A stretch of DNA of 38,725 nt from a virus. The stretch spans positions 1-38,725 of IMG/VR virus record IMGVR_UViG_3300046513_000440. The stretch is one strand, 5' to 3'. Below are positions 30,720 through 38,725 of this stretch, piece after piece (position 1 is the first letter of the stretch; every line of letters begins with the position of its first letter). Position numbers and translations under genes: made by a program. The notes under the pieces were generated by a model. It searched no databases, was not told the DNA's origin, and saw only the letters and a list, made by a program, of their open reading frames with translations.

Positions 30720-32158
30720 TGGCTGACTCGAATATTTTCCAGCAGTACCTCGTACCGCCAAAATCGGTGATGGAGTACTCGGCTGAGATGGACCAAGCAG
30801 ATGCTCGCAGGCAATCGCTGCAGCAAAATGCGCTGACGCTGGCCGCTGGCCAGCAGAAATTCAACGAAGGCCAGCAGGCCAGCCAGCGCGCGGAACAACT
30901 GCGCAACGCCCTGATGGGACTGCCGCAGGGTGCTACCGACGACCAGCGTGTCCAGGCCATGCGCGGGACCGCGACGCCGGAAGGGTTTGCCGCAGCGGAC
31001 GCGCTCAGCAAGTCGCTGATCGATCAGCGCAAGGGCACTGCTGCCGCCGCGAAGGACGAAGCAGACGCCGCCAAGACGAGCTTGGCTCGCGATGTCGCGC
31101 TGCACGACTTCCACGCGCAACGGCTCGCTACGGTACAGACCCCGGAGGATGCCCTCGCTTGGGCGCAGGAAGGCAACGCGCTCGGCCTGTTCAAACAGCC
31201 AGGGCAGTACGATCGCGGCGTCGCGATGATCCAGCAGGCCGCGCAGAGCCCGGAAGCCTTCGCGCAGTGGAAGGCAGCGGCGATGCAGGGCGGCCAATCC
31301 ATCACCGAACAACTGAAACAGCAGCTGGAGCAGGCCAAGCAAGCGGAACAGGTTCGCCAGTTCGGCGTGACCGACCAGCGGATCCAGTCCGAGGGGGCGG
31401 CAAACCGTGTCAACCAGGTCAAGGTGCAACAGATGATCACTGACCGGCTGGGCTCGCAGGGAAATATCGAGCCGACGCTGTCGGCCGACACGCGCACGCG
31501 GATCGCCAGGCAATTCCTCAAGGGGGACAAGAGCGGCCTGCAGAACCTCGGGCGCGGCGCCCAGGGGGCGGCGAACTTGGTCGCACTCCAGAACGACATC
31601 ACGGCCGAAGCCGGCCGCCAGGGCATGAGCGGCGAAGACATTGCTGCGCGCATGGCGGAATTCGAGGGGCTCAAGGCGGGGATGCGCGCCACCGGCAACA
31701 TCAGTGCGCGGGTGGAGAACGCCGCCGCCGAGGCTGCGAACCTGGCGCCGCTGGCAGTGCAGGCGTCGCGCGACGTCGTCCGCAGTGGCTTCCTGCCGTT
31801 CGGTAAAGTGCAGATCATGTTCGACACCAACGCCAACGATCCGGCGCTGGCCAAGTTTGCCACCGCCAATCTGGGCCTTGCCACTGCCTACGCTTCCGCG
31901 ATGGCGCGAGGGAACAAGCCAACGGTGTCCGACAACGAGCATGCGCGGGCGCTGCTCTCGACCGCCAAGAGCCAGGCGGCATACGAGGCGACGGTGGCGC
32001 AGATGCAGGCCGAGATTGCGCAGGCGCAGGCCGCGCCGAAGAGTGTGCGCAAGGACCTGTCCAACTCGATCAGCGGTCGCGGGGAGGCCCCAGCGGCGGC
32101 GCCGGCGGCGAAACCGGGCGGCGGCAAGCCGTCGCTTTCCGACATCTTCGGGCACTAA
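30719..32158 (+). CDS. DNA ejection protein (P22 gp20 position)
   Basis: This 479-residue, Gln/Ala-rich, long-helical protein matches the length of P22 gp20 (471) and its place between the gp7-like and gp16-like genes. No enzymatic motif is visible. It is probably an internal virion protein forming part of the ejection conduit (inference from synteny and composition). Confidence 0.75.
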   Translation: MADSNIFQQYLVPPKSVMEYSAEMDQADARRQSLQQNALTLAAGQQKFNEGQQASQRAEQLRNALMGLPQGATDDQRVQAMRGTATPEGFAAADALSKSLIDQRKGTAAAAKDEADAAKTSLARDVALHDFHAQRLATVQTPEDALAWAQEGNALGLFKQPGQYDRGVAMIQQAAQSPEAFAQWKAAAMQGGQSITEQLKQQLEQAKQAEQVRQFGVTDQRIQSEGAANRVNQVKVQQMITDRLGSQGNIEPTLSADTRTRIARQFLKGDKSGLQNLGRGAQGAANLVALQNDITAEAGRQGMSGEDIAARMAEFEGLKAGMRATGNISARVENAAAEAANLAPLAVQASRDVVRSGFLPFGKVQIMFDTNANDPALAKFATANLGLATAYASAMARGNKPTVSDNEHARALLSTAKSQAAYEATVAQMQAEIAQAQAAPKSVRKDLSNSISGRGEAPAAAPAAKPGGGKPSLSDIFGH

Positions 32159-32161
32159 ACC

Positions 32162-34327
32162 ATGAGCGAAATTCAGGACAAGATCGCCCAGGCGAAAGCG
32201 GCCGGCTACAGCGACGCCCAGATCGCCAGCCACCTCGCCGACTCGCCCGAGCTGGGCAGCAAAATCAAGGCGGCGACGGCGGCCGGCTACAAGGCGGAGG
32301 ACATCGTCAGCCACCTGGCGGGCACGCCGCCGGCGCCGGCCGGCAGCAAAGACGGCGGCAATACGCTGGTCGACGGCGTGAAGGGGCTGGCGGCCGGCGC
32401 CGGCACGGGCTTCGGCAAGATGGTGCTGGGCGCGCAACGGTTGGTCGGCAAGGGGCTGGTGGCGGCAGACGAACTGATGCCCGGCGCGCCTGCACCCACG
32501 CTGGCCAGCCTGGTCACCGGCACCAGGCCGACAACGCTGCTGAGCCGGGCCGGCACGTGGCTGGTGAACGACGCGGACGCCGGCAAGGCCAAGCTGGAGG
32601 GCGAGCTGGCGCCGTACAAGGCCGCCAGTCCGCTGGCGACCGCCACCGGCGAAGTCGGTGGATCGATCGTCGCCACGCTGCCGGTCGGCGGCCTGCTGCC
32701 GAACGCCCTGCGCACGGCGGCCGGCGCCAAGACTGTGGTCGGTATCGTGCCGCGCGCGGCGCAGGCGGCCGGGGTCGGCGCGGTCTATGGCGGCGTGACC
32801 GGTACCGCCGGCTCGAATGCGGACACCCTCGGCGGCATGCTGGCCGACGGCGCCCGCTCCGCCGGTACCGGTGCGGCGCTGGGGGCGACCATGACGCCAG
32901 CGGCGGCGGTGCTGGGCGCGGTGGGCAGCAACGTGGCGCAGCGGCTGTCCAAGAGCAGCGCTGCGGATTACGCCCGGCAGAAAGTCGCCGAGGCGCTGGC
33001 GCGCGACGCGCGCGGCACCCTTGCCACCGGCGGCTACACCAACCCGCTGACACAGGCCGCGGCGCGGATGGCGAAGCTGGGCGACGAGGCGACGCTGGCC
33101 GATGCCGGCGGGCGCAACACCAACCAGCTGCTCGATACGCTGGCGATCCTGCCGGGCCGCACCAAGGAGGCCGCCTACAACCTGCTGCACCAGCGCACGG
33201 CCGGCGTCGGCGACCGCCTGCGTACGGCGGCCGAGGACGCGCTCGACACCCAGGGCCAGCGCCTGCCGACCACCGTGGATTCGCTGATCGCGCGCCGCCA
33301 GCAGGATTCCGCGCCGCTGTATGGCCAGCTGCGCCAGGTCAGCATCCAGCCTTCGAAGGAGCTGAGCGATATCGTGAAGACGGCGGACGAGCTGGGCGCC
33401 ACGAAGCTGGGCCGCGAGATCGCGACCGCACGGCAGATGCCTTTCACGCTCGATGCAGCCCAGCCGGCCAAATGGGAAATGAGCGACCTCGATCACGTAA
33501 AGCAGGGGATCGACCAGGTGCTGTCGAGCCGCAAGGCGATGAACGCGGACGGCACGCTGACGCCGCTGGGACATGCCTACCAGTCGCTCAAGACCCGCTT
33601 GGTCGACGAGCTGGACGCCGCGACGACCAACCCGCAGACCGGCGCATCGCTGTACCGTGACGCGCGGCGGGCGTTTTCCGAGCCGTCGGCGCTGATCGAC
33701 GCGGCCAACGCAGGCAAGCTGGCGATCAACCGCGACGAGGCCAGCATCACGAGCACGATGAAGGGCATGTCGGACAACGAGCTGCAGGCGTTCCGGATCG
33801 GCGCGTTCGAGGGGCTGCGCGCCAAGCTCGGCACCCAGGGCGGCCAGACCAACATCATGGCCATGTGGAAGGAGCCCGCGACGCAGGAGAAGCTCAAGGC
33901 GGTCTTCGGCGACCTGCGTTCCTACCGCGAGTTTGCGTCGAGCGTGGCGAAGGAGGCGCAGCTGCGGCGGCTGCAGAGCGTCGGCGTGGGATCGCAGACG
34001 GCCGCGCGCCAGGCCGGCATGGGTGACCTCGACCTGTCGGCGGCGACCGAAGCTGGCGCCGGGATCGGCGCGCTCAAGTCCGGCAACCTGCTGTCCGCGA
34101 TCGGATCGGCCAAGAATGTTTGGAACCGCGTCGCCACGCCGCAATCGGTGCGTGACCAGATGGGCAGCATGCTGCTGGCGAGGGGCGCGGCCGGTTCGCA
34201 AAACCTGAACAGCCTCGAGGCGCTGGTGCAGAGCATCAACAACCGCAACATGCTGCTGTCGAACAACATCGGCGTGTTCGGCGGCCAAATCGGCAGCAAG
34301 GTCGCCGTGCCCGCGCAACTGAAGTAA
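32162..34327 (+). CDS. DNA ejection protein (P22 gp16 position)
   Basis: This 721-residue protein, longer than P22 gp16 (609), has two similar N-terminal helical units containing AAGYSDAQIASHLADSPELG and AAGYKAEDIVSHLAGTP. A Gly/Ala-rich hydrophobic central part (about 60-260, membrane-active character) and a helical C-terminus follow. It should be ejected ahead of DNA and help it cross the inner membrane. It is the last gene before a double terminator. Confidence 0.78.
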   Translation: MSEIQDKIAQAKAAGYSDAQIASHLADSPELGSKIKAATAAGYKAEDIVSHLAGTPPAPAGSKDGGNTLVDGVKGLAAGAGTGFGKMVLGAQRLVGKGLVAADELMPGAPAPTLASLVTGTRPTTLLSRAGTWLVNDADAGKAKLEGELAPYKAASPLATATGEVGGSIVATLPVGGLLPNALRTAAGAKTVVGIVPRAAQAAGVGAVYGGVTGTAGSNADTLGGMLADGARSAGTGAALGATMTPAAAVLGAVGSNVAQRLSKSSAADYARQKVAEALARDARGTLATGGYTNPLTQAAARMAKLGDEATLADAGGRNTNQLLDTLAILPGRTKEAAYNLLHQRTAGVGDRLRTAAEDALDTQGQRLPTTVDSLIARRQQDSAPLYGQLRQVSIQPSKELSDIVKTADELGATKLGREIATARQMPFTLDAAQPAKWEMSDLDHVKQGIDQVLSSRKAMNADGTLTPLGHAYQSLKTRLVDELDAATTNPQTGASLYRDARRAFSEPSALIDAANAGKLAINRDEASITSTMKGMSDNELQAFRIGAFEGLRAKLGTQGGQTNIMAMWKEPATQEKLKAVFGDLRSYREFASSVAKEAQLRRLQSVGVGSQTAARQAGMGDLDLSAATEAGAGIGALKSGNLLSAIGSAKNVWNRVATPQSVRDQMGSMLLARGAAGSQNLNSLEALVQSINNRNMLLSNNIGVFGGQIGSKVAVPAQLK

Positions 34328-34350
34328 GACCGCCGCTTCACCCCAACCCA

Positions 34351-34376
34351 GCCCACCCTGCTCCGGTGGGCTTTTT
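34351..34376 (+). terminator. Terminator after the ejection genes (first of two)
   Basis: GCCCACC/GGTGGGC (34351-34357 with 34365-34371) forms a 7-bp stem followed by TTTTT. Confidence 0.85.
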
Positions 34377-34383
34377 CATTCCA

Positions 34384-34409
34384 GCCTCGCTCACGCGGGG
34401 CTTTTGTTT
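34384..34409 (+). terminator. Terminator after the ejection genes (second of two)
   Basis: GCCTCGC/GCGGGGC (34384-34390 with 34395-34401, one G-U pair) has a four-base loop and is followed by TTTTGTTTT. It lies immediately upstream of the tailspike start. Confidence 0.7.
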
Positions 34410-34420
34410 TAGGACGACCA

Positions 34421-36097
34421 ATGCCAGCCAGCCAGCCAGCAAATTTCAACCTGCAAGAGTTCACCGACGTCGGCCAGCTGCTGGTCGGCGGCAGGCTCTA
34501 CACATACGGGTACGGGACGACGGCGCAGAAGACCGCCTACACCGATCCGGATGGAACGGTGCCGCACACCTACACGGCCGACGGCGCCGGCGGCCAGTAC
34601 ATCGCGCTGAACGCGCGGGGCGAGCTGCCCGCGCCCTTGTATCTGGGGGCAGGGTCATACGACCTTAGCCTCAAGCGGGCCGACGGATCTACCGTTTGGA
34701 CGCGCAAGGCCGACGGTGTGGACAATTCCATTAACGGGGCGCTGGCCGATTTCGCTGCTGCGGGCGGCGCTGACAAGATTGGCGTCCAGGGGGAGGAGGC
34801 TGGCTCGATTCTGCAGTCCGTCGCCGACCGCTATCGCGAGCGCGTCAGTGTGTTCCAGTTCATGACGGAGGCGCAGATTGCCGACGTGAAGGCGCGTACC
34901 TTTCTGACCGACGCTACCAGCGCGATGCAGAAATTACGCGATGCGATTGCCGGCAGTGGCAAGAAGGGCGTCTTCCCTGGGGGCGGCTACAAGTACAGCC
35001 AGTCGCCGAACTGGGGAATCCTGCACGCTCAAATCGAATTCGAGGGCATGGTGACGCTGCGCTACACCGGCGCCGGCGATGCGGTGATTTTCGACGCCGA
35101 TGGTGCTGGCGCGGTGACCAACGTCGCCGGGGAAGTCTACGGTGTGAAGTTCGGATGGGGGATCCGGCCCGCGATCGAAGTGCCTCCCACCGCTGGCAAT
35201 GCCGTTTTCTGCCGCAACACGCACCACTGCAAGATCGGCGCGCGTGTGCGCGGCGCAGGGGCGGCCAGCGCCGGCCTGTTGACCAAGTTCGCGGTTTGCA
35301 GCGAATTCGATGTCGAGGTGTCCGGCAACGTCGACGGTTGGTACATGAACGCGAAGCCGGCGATGGGCTACAACCTGGACAAGCGCAACGCAGGCCAGAC
35401 AACCAGTTACTGCACGTTCGTGAATCCAATCGGGGAAGGGCCGACCATCGGCTGTCAACTGACGGCTACGTTGGGCAACATCTTCATCGGCGGTGCATTC
35501 GAGGCATGCAGCCAGTACGGCGTGTACGCGTCGCCCGGGGCGGCTCAAGACAAGTTCATCGGCACCGACTTCGAGGTCAACACCCTCGCTGACGTGTACG
35601 ACATGGGCACGGGCCTGATTCTGGACCACTGTGACACCTACTCCCAGCTGACGCTTGGTACCCAGTCGAAGAACGCCACCGTGCGCGGCGGCCGGCACAG
35701 CAAAATTCTCTCCGATACCGGCAGCTTGCGCGCGACCCTGCGCGACCTGGTGTTCAACCGGTTTAACGACGGCTCCACGCTCGTCGACGCCGGCACCGGC
35801 ACGCTGATCGACAACTGCCGCAACGGTGGGACCAATACCACCTACCTGACCGGGATTCAGGCTGTCAATGCGGTGACGGTTGCGAATAACGCGCTGGGCG
35901 TGACTGCGATTACGGTCACCGGCGCCAAGCTGGGCGACTTCGCGCTGGTGGCCTTCGACGCGGGCGGCCTGGGAGCAATGATGGTGTGGGGGCAGGTCAC
36001 CGCCGCCGGCGTCGTGACCGCCTACAACTACAACAACACCGGCGCCGGGGTGAACGTCCCGGCCGGTAACTGGCGCGCTACCGTCCTCCGTCGCTAA
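34421..36097 (+). CDS. Tailspike with P22-like head-binding domain
   Basis: This 558-residue receptor-binding protein has an N-terminal part (about 1-115: FTDVGQLLVGGRLYTYGYGTTAQKTAYTD, IALNARGELPAPLYLGAGSYDLSLKRADGSTVW) resembling the P22 tailspike head-binding domain. A central region (about 150-480), with repeated Gly/Asn/Thr-rich strands, suggests a beta-helix, and a small beta-rich C-terminal cap follows (AVTVANNALGVTAITVTGAKLGDFALVAFD). The surface sugar it recognises or cuts cannot be told. It sits between a double terminator and the lysis genes, so it may have its own promoter. Confidence 0.88.
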   Translation: MPASQPANFNLQEFTDVGQLLVGGRLYTYGYGTTAQKTAYTDPDGTVPHTYTADGAGGQYIALNARGELPAPLYLGAGSYDLSLKRADGSTVWTRKADGVDNSINGALADFAAAGGADKIGVQGEEAGSILQSVADRYRERVSVFQFMTEAQIADVKARTFLTDATSAMQKLRDAIAGSGKKGVFPGGGYKYSQSPNWGILHAQIEFEGMVTLRYTGAGDAVIFDADGAGAVTNVAGEVYGVKFGWGIRPAIEVPPTAGNAVFCRNTHHCKIGARVRGAGAASAGLLTKFAVCSEFDVEVSGNVDGWYMNAKPAMGYNLDKRNAGQTTSYCTFVNPIGEGPTIGCQLTATLGNIFIGGAFEACSQYGVYASPGAAQDKFIGTDFEVNTLADVYDMGTGLILDHCDTYSQLTLGTQSKNATVRGGRHSKILSDTGSLRATLRDLVFNRFNDGSTLVDAGTGTLIDNCRNGGTNTTYLTGIQAVNAVTVANNALGVTAITVTGAKLGDFALVAFDAGGLGAMMVWGQVTAAGVVTAYNYNNTGAGVNVPAGNWRATVLRR

Positions 36098-36124
36098 CCC
36101 ACGATCCAGAACCAGGACAACTAC

Positions 36125-36502
36125 ATGATCGACAAACCGCCACCGCCGCCAATTTTCACGGATCTGACGGCCTTTTTAACCTGGGCCTGGGTGCTTGGCC
36201 TGTCGCTGCTGGGCGGCTTCGCTTCCTTCCTGCGCAAGATGAAGGCCGGGCACGCGCGCGCCTGGAACTTCACCGAACTGCTGGGCGAGATGACCGCCGC
36301 CGCGCTGACCGGAATCATCACGTACAACCTGTGCACCTGGCGAGACTTTCCGCCGCAGCTGACGGCCGCAATGGTCGGTATTGCCGCACACATGGGATCG
36401 CGCGCGCTGTTCAGGCTGGAAGCACTGGTTGACACCAAATTCAATCTCCCAACCGCACCCGCGGTCCCGTCCAACAAGGAGCCTACGCATGAAGCTAAAT
36501 GA
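36125..36502 (+). CDS. Holin (LydA/holin superfamily III-like)
   Basis: This 125-residue small membrane protein has a proline-rich start (DKPPPPPIF) and three likely membrane segments: about 13-36 (LTAFLTWAWVLGLSLLGGFASFL), 50-70 and 77-95. A polar, charged C-terminus follows. It should form inner-membrane holes that release the endolysin. It overlaps the endolysin start by 14 bases. Confidence 0.8.
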   Translation: MIDKPPPPPIFTDLTAFLTWAWVLGLSLLGGFASFLRKMKAGHARAWNFTELLGEMTAAALTGIITYNLCTWRDFPPQLTAAMVGIAAHMGSRALFRLEALVDTKFNLPTAPAVPSNKEPTHEAK

Positions 36503-36947
36503 CATGAGAGCGTCCGGCGCGTGCCGCGCGCTGATCCGCGATTCCGAGGGCTGTCGCCTGCAGGCGTACCTGTGCCCAGCCGGCATTCCGACTATCGGAG
36601 TGGGCCACACGCGGGGCGTAAAGACTGGCGACCGCTGCACAGTCGAACAGGCCGACGTCTGGCTGACGCAGGACCTGCAGGACGCCGAAGCGGCGGTGTC
36701 GCAGCTGGTTAAGGTACCGCTGACCCAAGGCCAGTTCGATGCACTGGCGTCGTTCGTGTTCAACCTGGGCGCCAAACGTCTGGCGGAATCGACGCTGCTG
36801 ATCCTGCTGAACAAGGGCAACTACAAGGCCGCGGCCGATCAGTTCAGCCGCTGGGTGAATTCGGGTGGGAAGCCGCTGCCCGGCCTGGTCAAGCGGCGCG
36901 CTGCCGAGGCGGCTTTGTTCTCGCCGACCGCCGAGGTGCCGGCATGA
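36489..36947 (+). CDS. Endolysin, GH24 lysozyme
   Basis: This 152-residue muramidase cleaves peptidoglycan. The catalytic triad spacing is Glu20-x8-Cys29-x5-Thr35 (RDSEGCRLQAYLCPAGIPTIGVGHT), the Asp-to-Cys variant known in this family. No signal or SAR segment is present, so it needs the holin for export. ATG 36489 lies inside the holin 3' end, and its stop overlaps the Rz start. The rest (ALASFVFNLGAKRLAESTLL, RRAAEAALF) fits T4-type phage lysozymes. Confidence 0.93.
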   Translation: MKLNDMRASGACRALIRDSEGCRLQAYLCPAGIPTIGVGHTRGVKTGDRCTVEQADVWLTQDLQDAEAAVSQLVKVPLTQGQFDALASFVFNLGAKRLAESTLLILLNKGNYKAAADQFSRWVNSGGKPLPGLVKRRAAEAALFSPTAEVPA

Positions 36948-37438
36948 GCCGCCTCGAGCAACTCCTGTCCGGCATCCTGCTGCTGATCGGCCTGCTGCTC
37001 GCAGTCTGGCTCGGCGTGCGCGGGTACGGCATCCACCAGTATGAGGCTGGTCACGCCGCCGCTGTGAGCGAGCGTGCCGCACAGGATGCGGTGGCGATCA
37101 TCACACGTACAAAAGACAATGCCGTCCTGTCGATCAAGCAGGACGCCATCAATGCAGCCCTCACGAAAGCCAAAAATGAAGAACTTGACCCTGTTCGCGG
37201 CCGCATCGCTACTGCTCCAGGCGTGCGCGTCGGCGCCGCCATCTGCCCCGGTGGACCTGCCGCCGCCTCCCAAGCCGAAGGCGCCACTGGCAGCGACGGC
37301 GCCGATCCACCCGGCCGGCTGGTTCGAGCGGACGTTGACCGAGATCTTAGAGCGCTGACGCTCGCCGTCGAGGAAGACTTGGCTACCGGCCGCGCGTGTC
37401 AGCGCTTCCTGCAAGAGAACGGGCTGGTCAGCCCCTAA
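36944..37438 (+). CDS. Rz-like inner-membrane spanin
   Basis: This 164-residue protein has one N-terminal membrane segment (SGILLLIGLLLAVWLGVRGYGI) and a periplasmic, mostly helical part with Cys residues near the C-terminus. It follows the endolysin with an ATGA overlap and contains the Rz1 gene in another frame. That is the usual two-component spanin layout that fuses inner and outer membranes at the end of lysis. Confidence 0.85.
   Translation: MSRLEQLLSGILLLIGLLLAVWLGVRGYGIHQYEAGHAAAVSERAAQDAVAIITRTKDNAVLSIKQDAINAALTKAKNEELDPVRGRIATAPGVRVGAAICPGGPAAASQAEGATGSDGADPPGRLVRADVDRDLRALTLAVEEDLATGRACQRFLQENGLVSP
37176..37358 (+). CDS. Rz1-like outer-membrane spanin lipoprotein (nested in Rz)
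   Basis: This 60-residue frame lies wholly inside the Rz gene in the +1-shifted frame. It has a lipoprotein signal with lipobox (MKNLTLFAAASLLLQACAS) and a proline-rich mature part (PPSAPVDLPPPPKPKAP), both hallmarks of Rz1. It should be lipidated, placed in the outer membrane and bind Rz across the periplasm. Confidence 0.85.
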   Translation: MKNLTLFAAASLLLQACASAPPSAPVDLPPPPKPKAPLAATAPIHPAGWFERTLTEILER

Positions 37439-37632
37439 CGATCAGCGCGGCGTCGGGATGCATCACAGAGCACGCGAGAAATCGTGGCGAAGCTGGCCCC
37501 GGCGTCCGTCAGCAGGGCAACCGCACTCTGGGTACCCTCTTCGTTCTGCAGCTCGAGTGCGGTATTGACCAGGTCGGCCAGTCGGGTATTTGCGCGATCT
37601 GGCGCGAGTTGGATCGGTGTAGTCGAAGTCAT
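37435..37632 (-). CDS. Small hypothetical protein, opposite strand
   Basis: This 65-residue protein (MTSTTPIQLAPDRANTRLADLVNTALELQNEEGTQSAVALLTDAGASFATISRVLCDASRRR) reads against the lysis genes and ends overlapping the Rz stop. It has a helix-rich, possibly HTH-like end (GASFATISRVLCD). No family is recognised. The ribosome-binding site is weak. Confidence 0.55.
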   Translation of the reverse strand: MTSTTPIQLAPDRANTRLADLVNTALELQNEEGTQSAVALLTDAGASFATISRVLCDASRRRADR

Positions 37633-37698
37633 CCGCGCATCGTAGCGGACCCAGCCCTATCCTGGATGAGATGGGTCAACAGTGCTACACTGCCGTGC

Positions 37699-38025
37699 AT
37701 GTTCGTGAAAGCCAAACAACTTCGGGCGCGCGGCCAGCGCCGCTCACACCAGGAAATTGCCGCCGACGACGGCAAGGTGGGAGAGCTGACGCTTGCAATG
37801 GTGGGCCACACCTACCAGTTGAACCTGAACGACCCGGCCAGCTCGGTGCATGCGCCGCTATTGCCTGTGCTGTACGAGGCCGCGCTGATCACCATGGGTG
37901 GCGAGAGAATGATGTTCAAGGGCGTGGAGCAGCCACAAGGCGAGGCGGGCCCGGCCTATGTGCAGGAATGGTCGGTACAGCTGATTCCGCGCGCATTGAG
38001 CTCAACCGGTGCTAGCCCTGGGTAG
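37699..38025 (+). CDS. Hypothetical protein
   Basis: This 108-residue soluble protein has a basic N-terminus (MFVKAKQLRARGQRRSHQEI) and a beta-strand-rich middle (GELTLAMVGHTYQLNLND). A possible -10 (TACACT, with TG one base upstream) lies about ten bases before the ATG, so the message may start at or near the AUG. It is divergent from the 65-aa gene. No family is recognised. Confidence 0.6.
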   Translation: MFVKAKQLRARGQRRSHQEIAADDGKVGELTLAMVGHTYQLNLNDPASSVHAPLLPVLYEAALITMGGERMMFKGVEQPQGEAGPAYVQEWSVQLIPRALSSTGASPG

Positions 38026-38062
38026 GAGCGTTGCTGGTGGTGATCGTTTGACGGCTGCGGGA

Positions 38063-38725
38063 TCACGAGCTCGATAGTTCAAAGGGTCGGCAGTATTTGA
38101 CGGCGCGTGGCACATCTATGAAGAGCGGCTTCACGACATTTTTTTGAGGATGCCAGACCGCCCTGATTTCCGTCTGATAAGCGTACTCGGGCGACTTCAA
38201 AAGCCAAGGTGGTACGGCGCGTGGCTCCGTCCAGTCGGCCTTTCTTTCGCGATATTCGATCGCATTGTTCCCGATAAAGGCCCCCTTGTGGCGAATAGCT
38301 CTTGAGAGCGCGTTGAAGAATTTTGGGACGTTGAAGATTTCCAAACACGCGTCGTAACCGAATTCTTCCATCGCCGCGCGGTCGTAGCGGGCCGAAGTGC
38401 AATAGATGAAAAAGTTCGGCGATTCGGCCTTTGCGAGTAGTTGCACGCCAGGGGCAAATTCGATCTCTCCACGAAACGGGTCAGTACCAGCAGAGCCCGG
38501 CAGGCTTTGCCTGAGGTACGCAGCCCCTCTCGTGTTGCCAGAAAGGTCAACAATGCCACCGTCAGGCATATTGAACTCGGTGAACTGGACTCCTTCTTCC
38601 TCGTCACCGATCGCTGAGCCATAGGATTCGACCTGCCGGTACTCATGAAGCGTACCGATCTTAAGGCTACCGCGGCGGATGAAATCGCGCAGGTGTTGCT
38701 TCTTCATGTACTTGTACAAAGCCAT
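38063..38725 (-). CDS. Hypothetical accessory protein, start at window edge
   Basis: This protein is 220 residues from an ATG that is the last codon of the window, so the true start could be further out. The opening MALYKYMKKQHLRDFIRRGSLKIGTLHEYR resembles the N-terminus of DUF2971-like proteins (short helix that guards a small domain), but the match is loose. The GC content is lower than the phage core, pointing to independent acquisition. A cargo or defence role is possible from position only. Confidence 0.7.
   Translation of the reverse strand: MALYKYMKKQHLRDFIRRGSLKIGTLHEYRQVESYGSAIGDEEEGVQFTEFNMPDGGIVDLSGNTRGAAYLRQSLPGSAGTDPFRGEIEFAPGVQLLAKAESPNFFIYCTSARYDRAAMEEFGYDACLEIFNVPKFFNALSRAIRHKGAFIGNNAIEYRERKADWTEPRAVPPWLLKSPEYAYQTEIRAVWHPQKNVVKPLFIDVPRAVKYCRPFELSSS

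Noticed and set aside
30680-34318. Very long minus-strand open frame (1212 codons) opposite the ejection genes
   Set aside because: It is the antisense shadow of the gp20- and gp16-like genes: Arg/His/Gln/Leu-rich translation with no domain, caused by high GC at third codon positions.
37440-38725. Right attachment site (second copy of the tRNA-Pro 3' half)
   Set aside because: No GGGGTCGGAGG/TTCGAATCC-like sequence was found on either strand here. The right end must lie beyond the window.

Overview
The window looks like the left end of a prophage in the chromosome of a high-GC betaproteobacterium. A Massilia-like or other Oxalobacteraceae/Burkholderiales host is my inference from codon use and protein flavour; no database was searched. 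Bases 1-3438 are chromosomal: the C-terminal part of an FtsH-type protease, a small PpnP nucleoside phosphorylase on the opposite strand, and a family-X DNA polymerase whose PHP domain appears degenerate. A perfect-stem terminator (3394-3431) and the 3' half of a tRNA-Pro(GGG) (3439-3485, minus strand) follow. The 5' half of that tRNA is replaced by unrelated DNA, which marks a phage attachment site. The matching right end is not in the window, so everything from about 3439 to 38725 is read as prophage.

The prophage has a lambda-like regulatory plan and a P22-like virion. Next to the attachment site is a lone proteasome/HslV-like Ntn hydrolase gene (3959-4687) with its own terminator. A long leftward operon (11487 down to 4734) then carries a 49-aa protein, a DUF7673 protein, PRTRC proteins E, C, F, B and A, the PRTRC ThiF protein, two small hypotheticals, a DUF4224 protein and the integrase. 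PRTRC C (ubiquitin-like), ThiF (E1-like), B (E2-like) and A (JAMM protease) together form a ubiquitin-like conjugation and deconjugation set. The ParB member that gives the cassette its name is absent. The presumed left promoter (11542-11569) carries a copy of a 15-bp operator that also lies between the divergent repressor (12618-13394) and Cro-like (13505-13759) genes. The cassette therefore appears to be an early, repressor-controlled lytic operon.

Two lysogeny-side genes lie downstream of the repressor (a 91-aa protein and a lipoprotein). The rightward early operon (13505-19715) encodes small hypotheticals, a DUF551-linker-Tad2 (DUF2829) fusion containing an exact 42-bp tandem repeat, an O-like replication protein with an internal iteron cluster (candidate origin), a P-like protein, a second complete tyrosine recombinase and a Q-like antiterminator. 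A pR'-like promoter overlapping the end of Q, followed by two terminators, reproduces the lambda late switch.

The late genes follow P22 order: terminase small and large subunits, portal, scaffold, coat, gp4-like, gp10-like, a collagen-like fibre protein in the tail-needle position, two small structural proteins, three ejection proteins (gp7/gp20/gp16 positions), a tailspike, then holin, GH24 endolysin, Rz and nested Rz1. The right edge holds three small unrecognised accessory genes on alternating strands.
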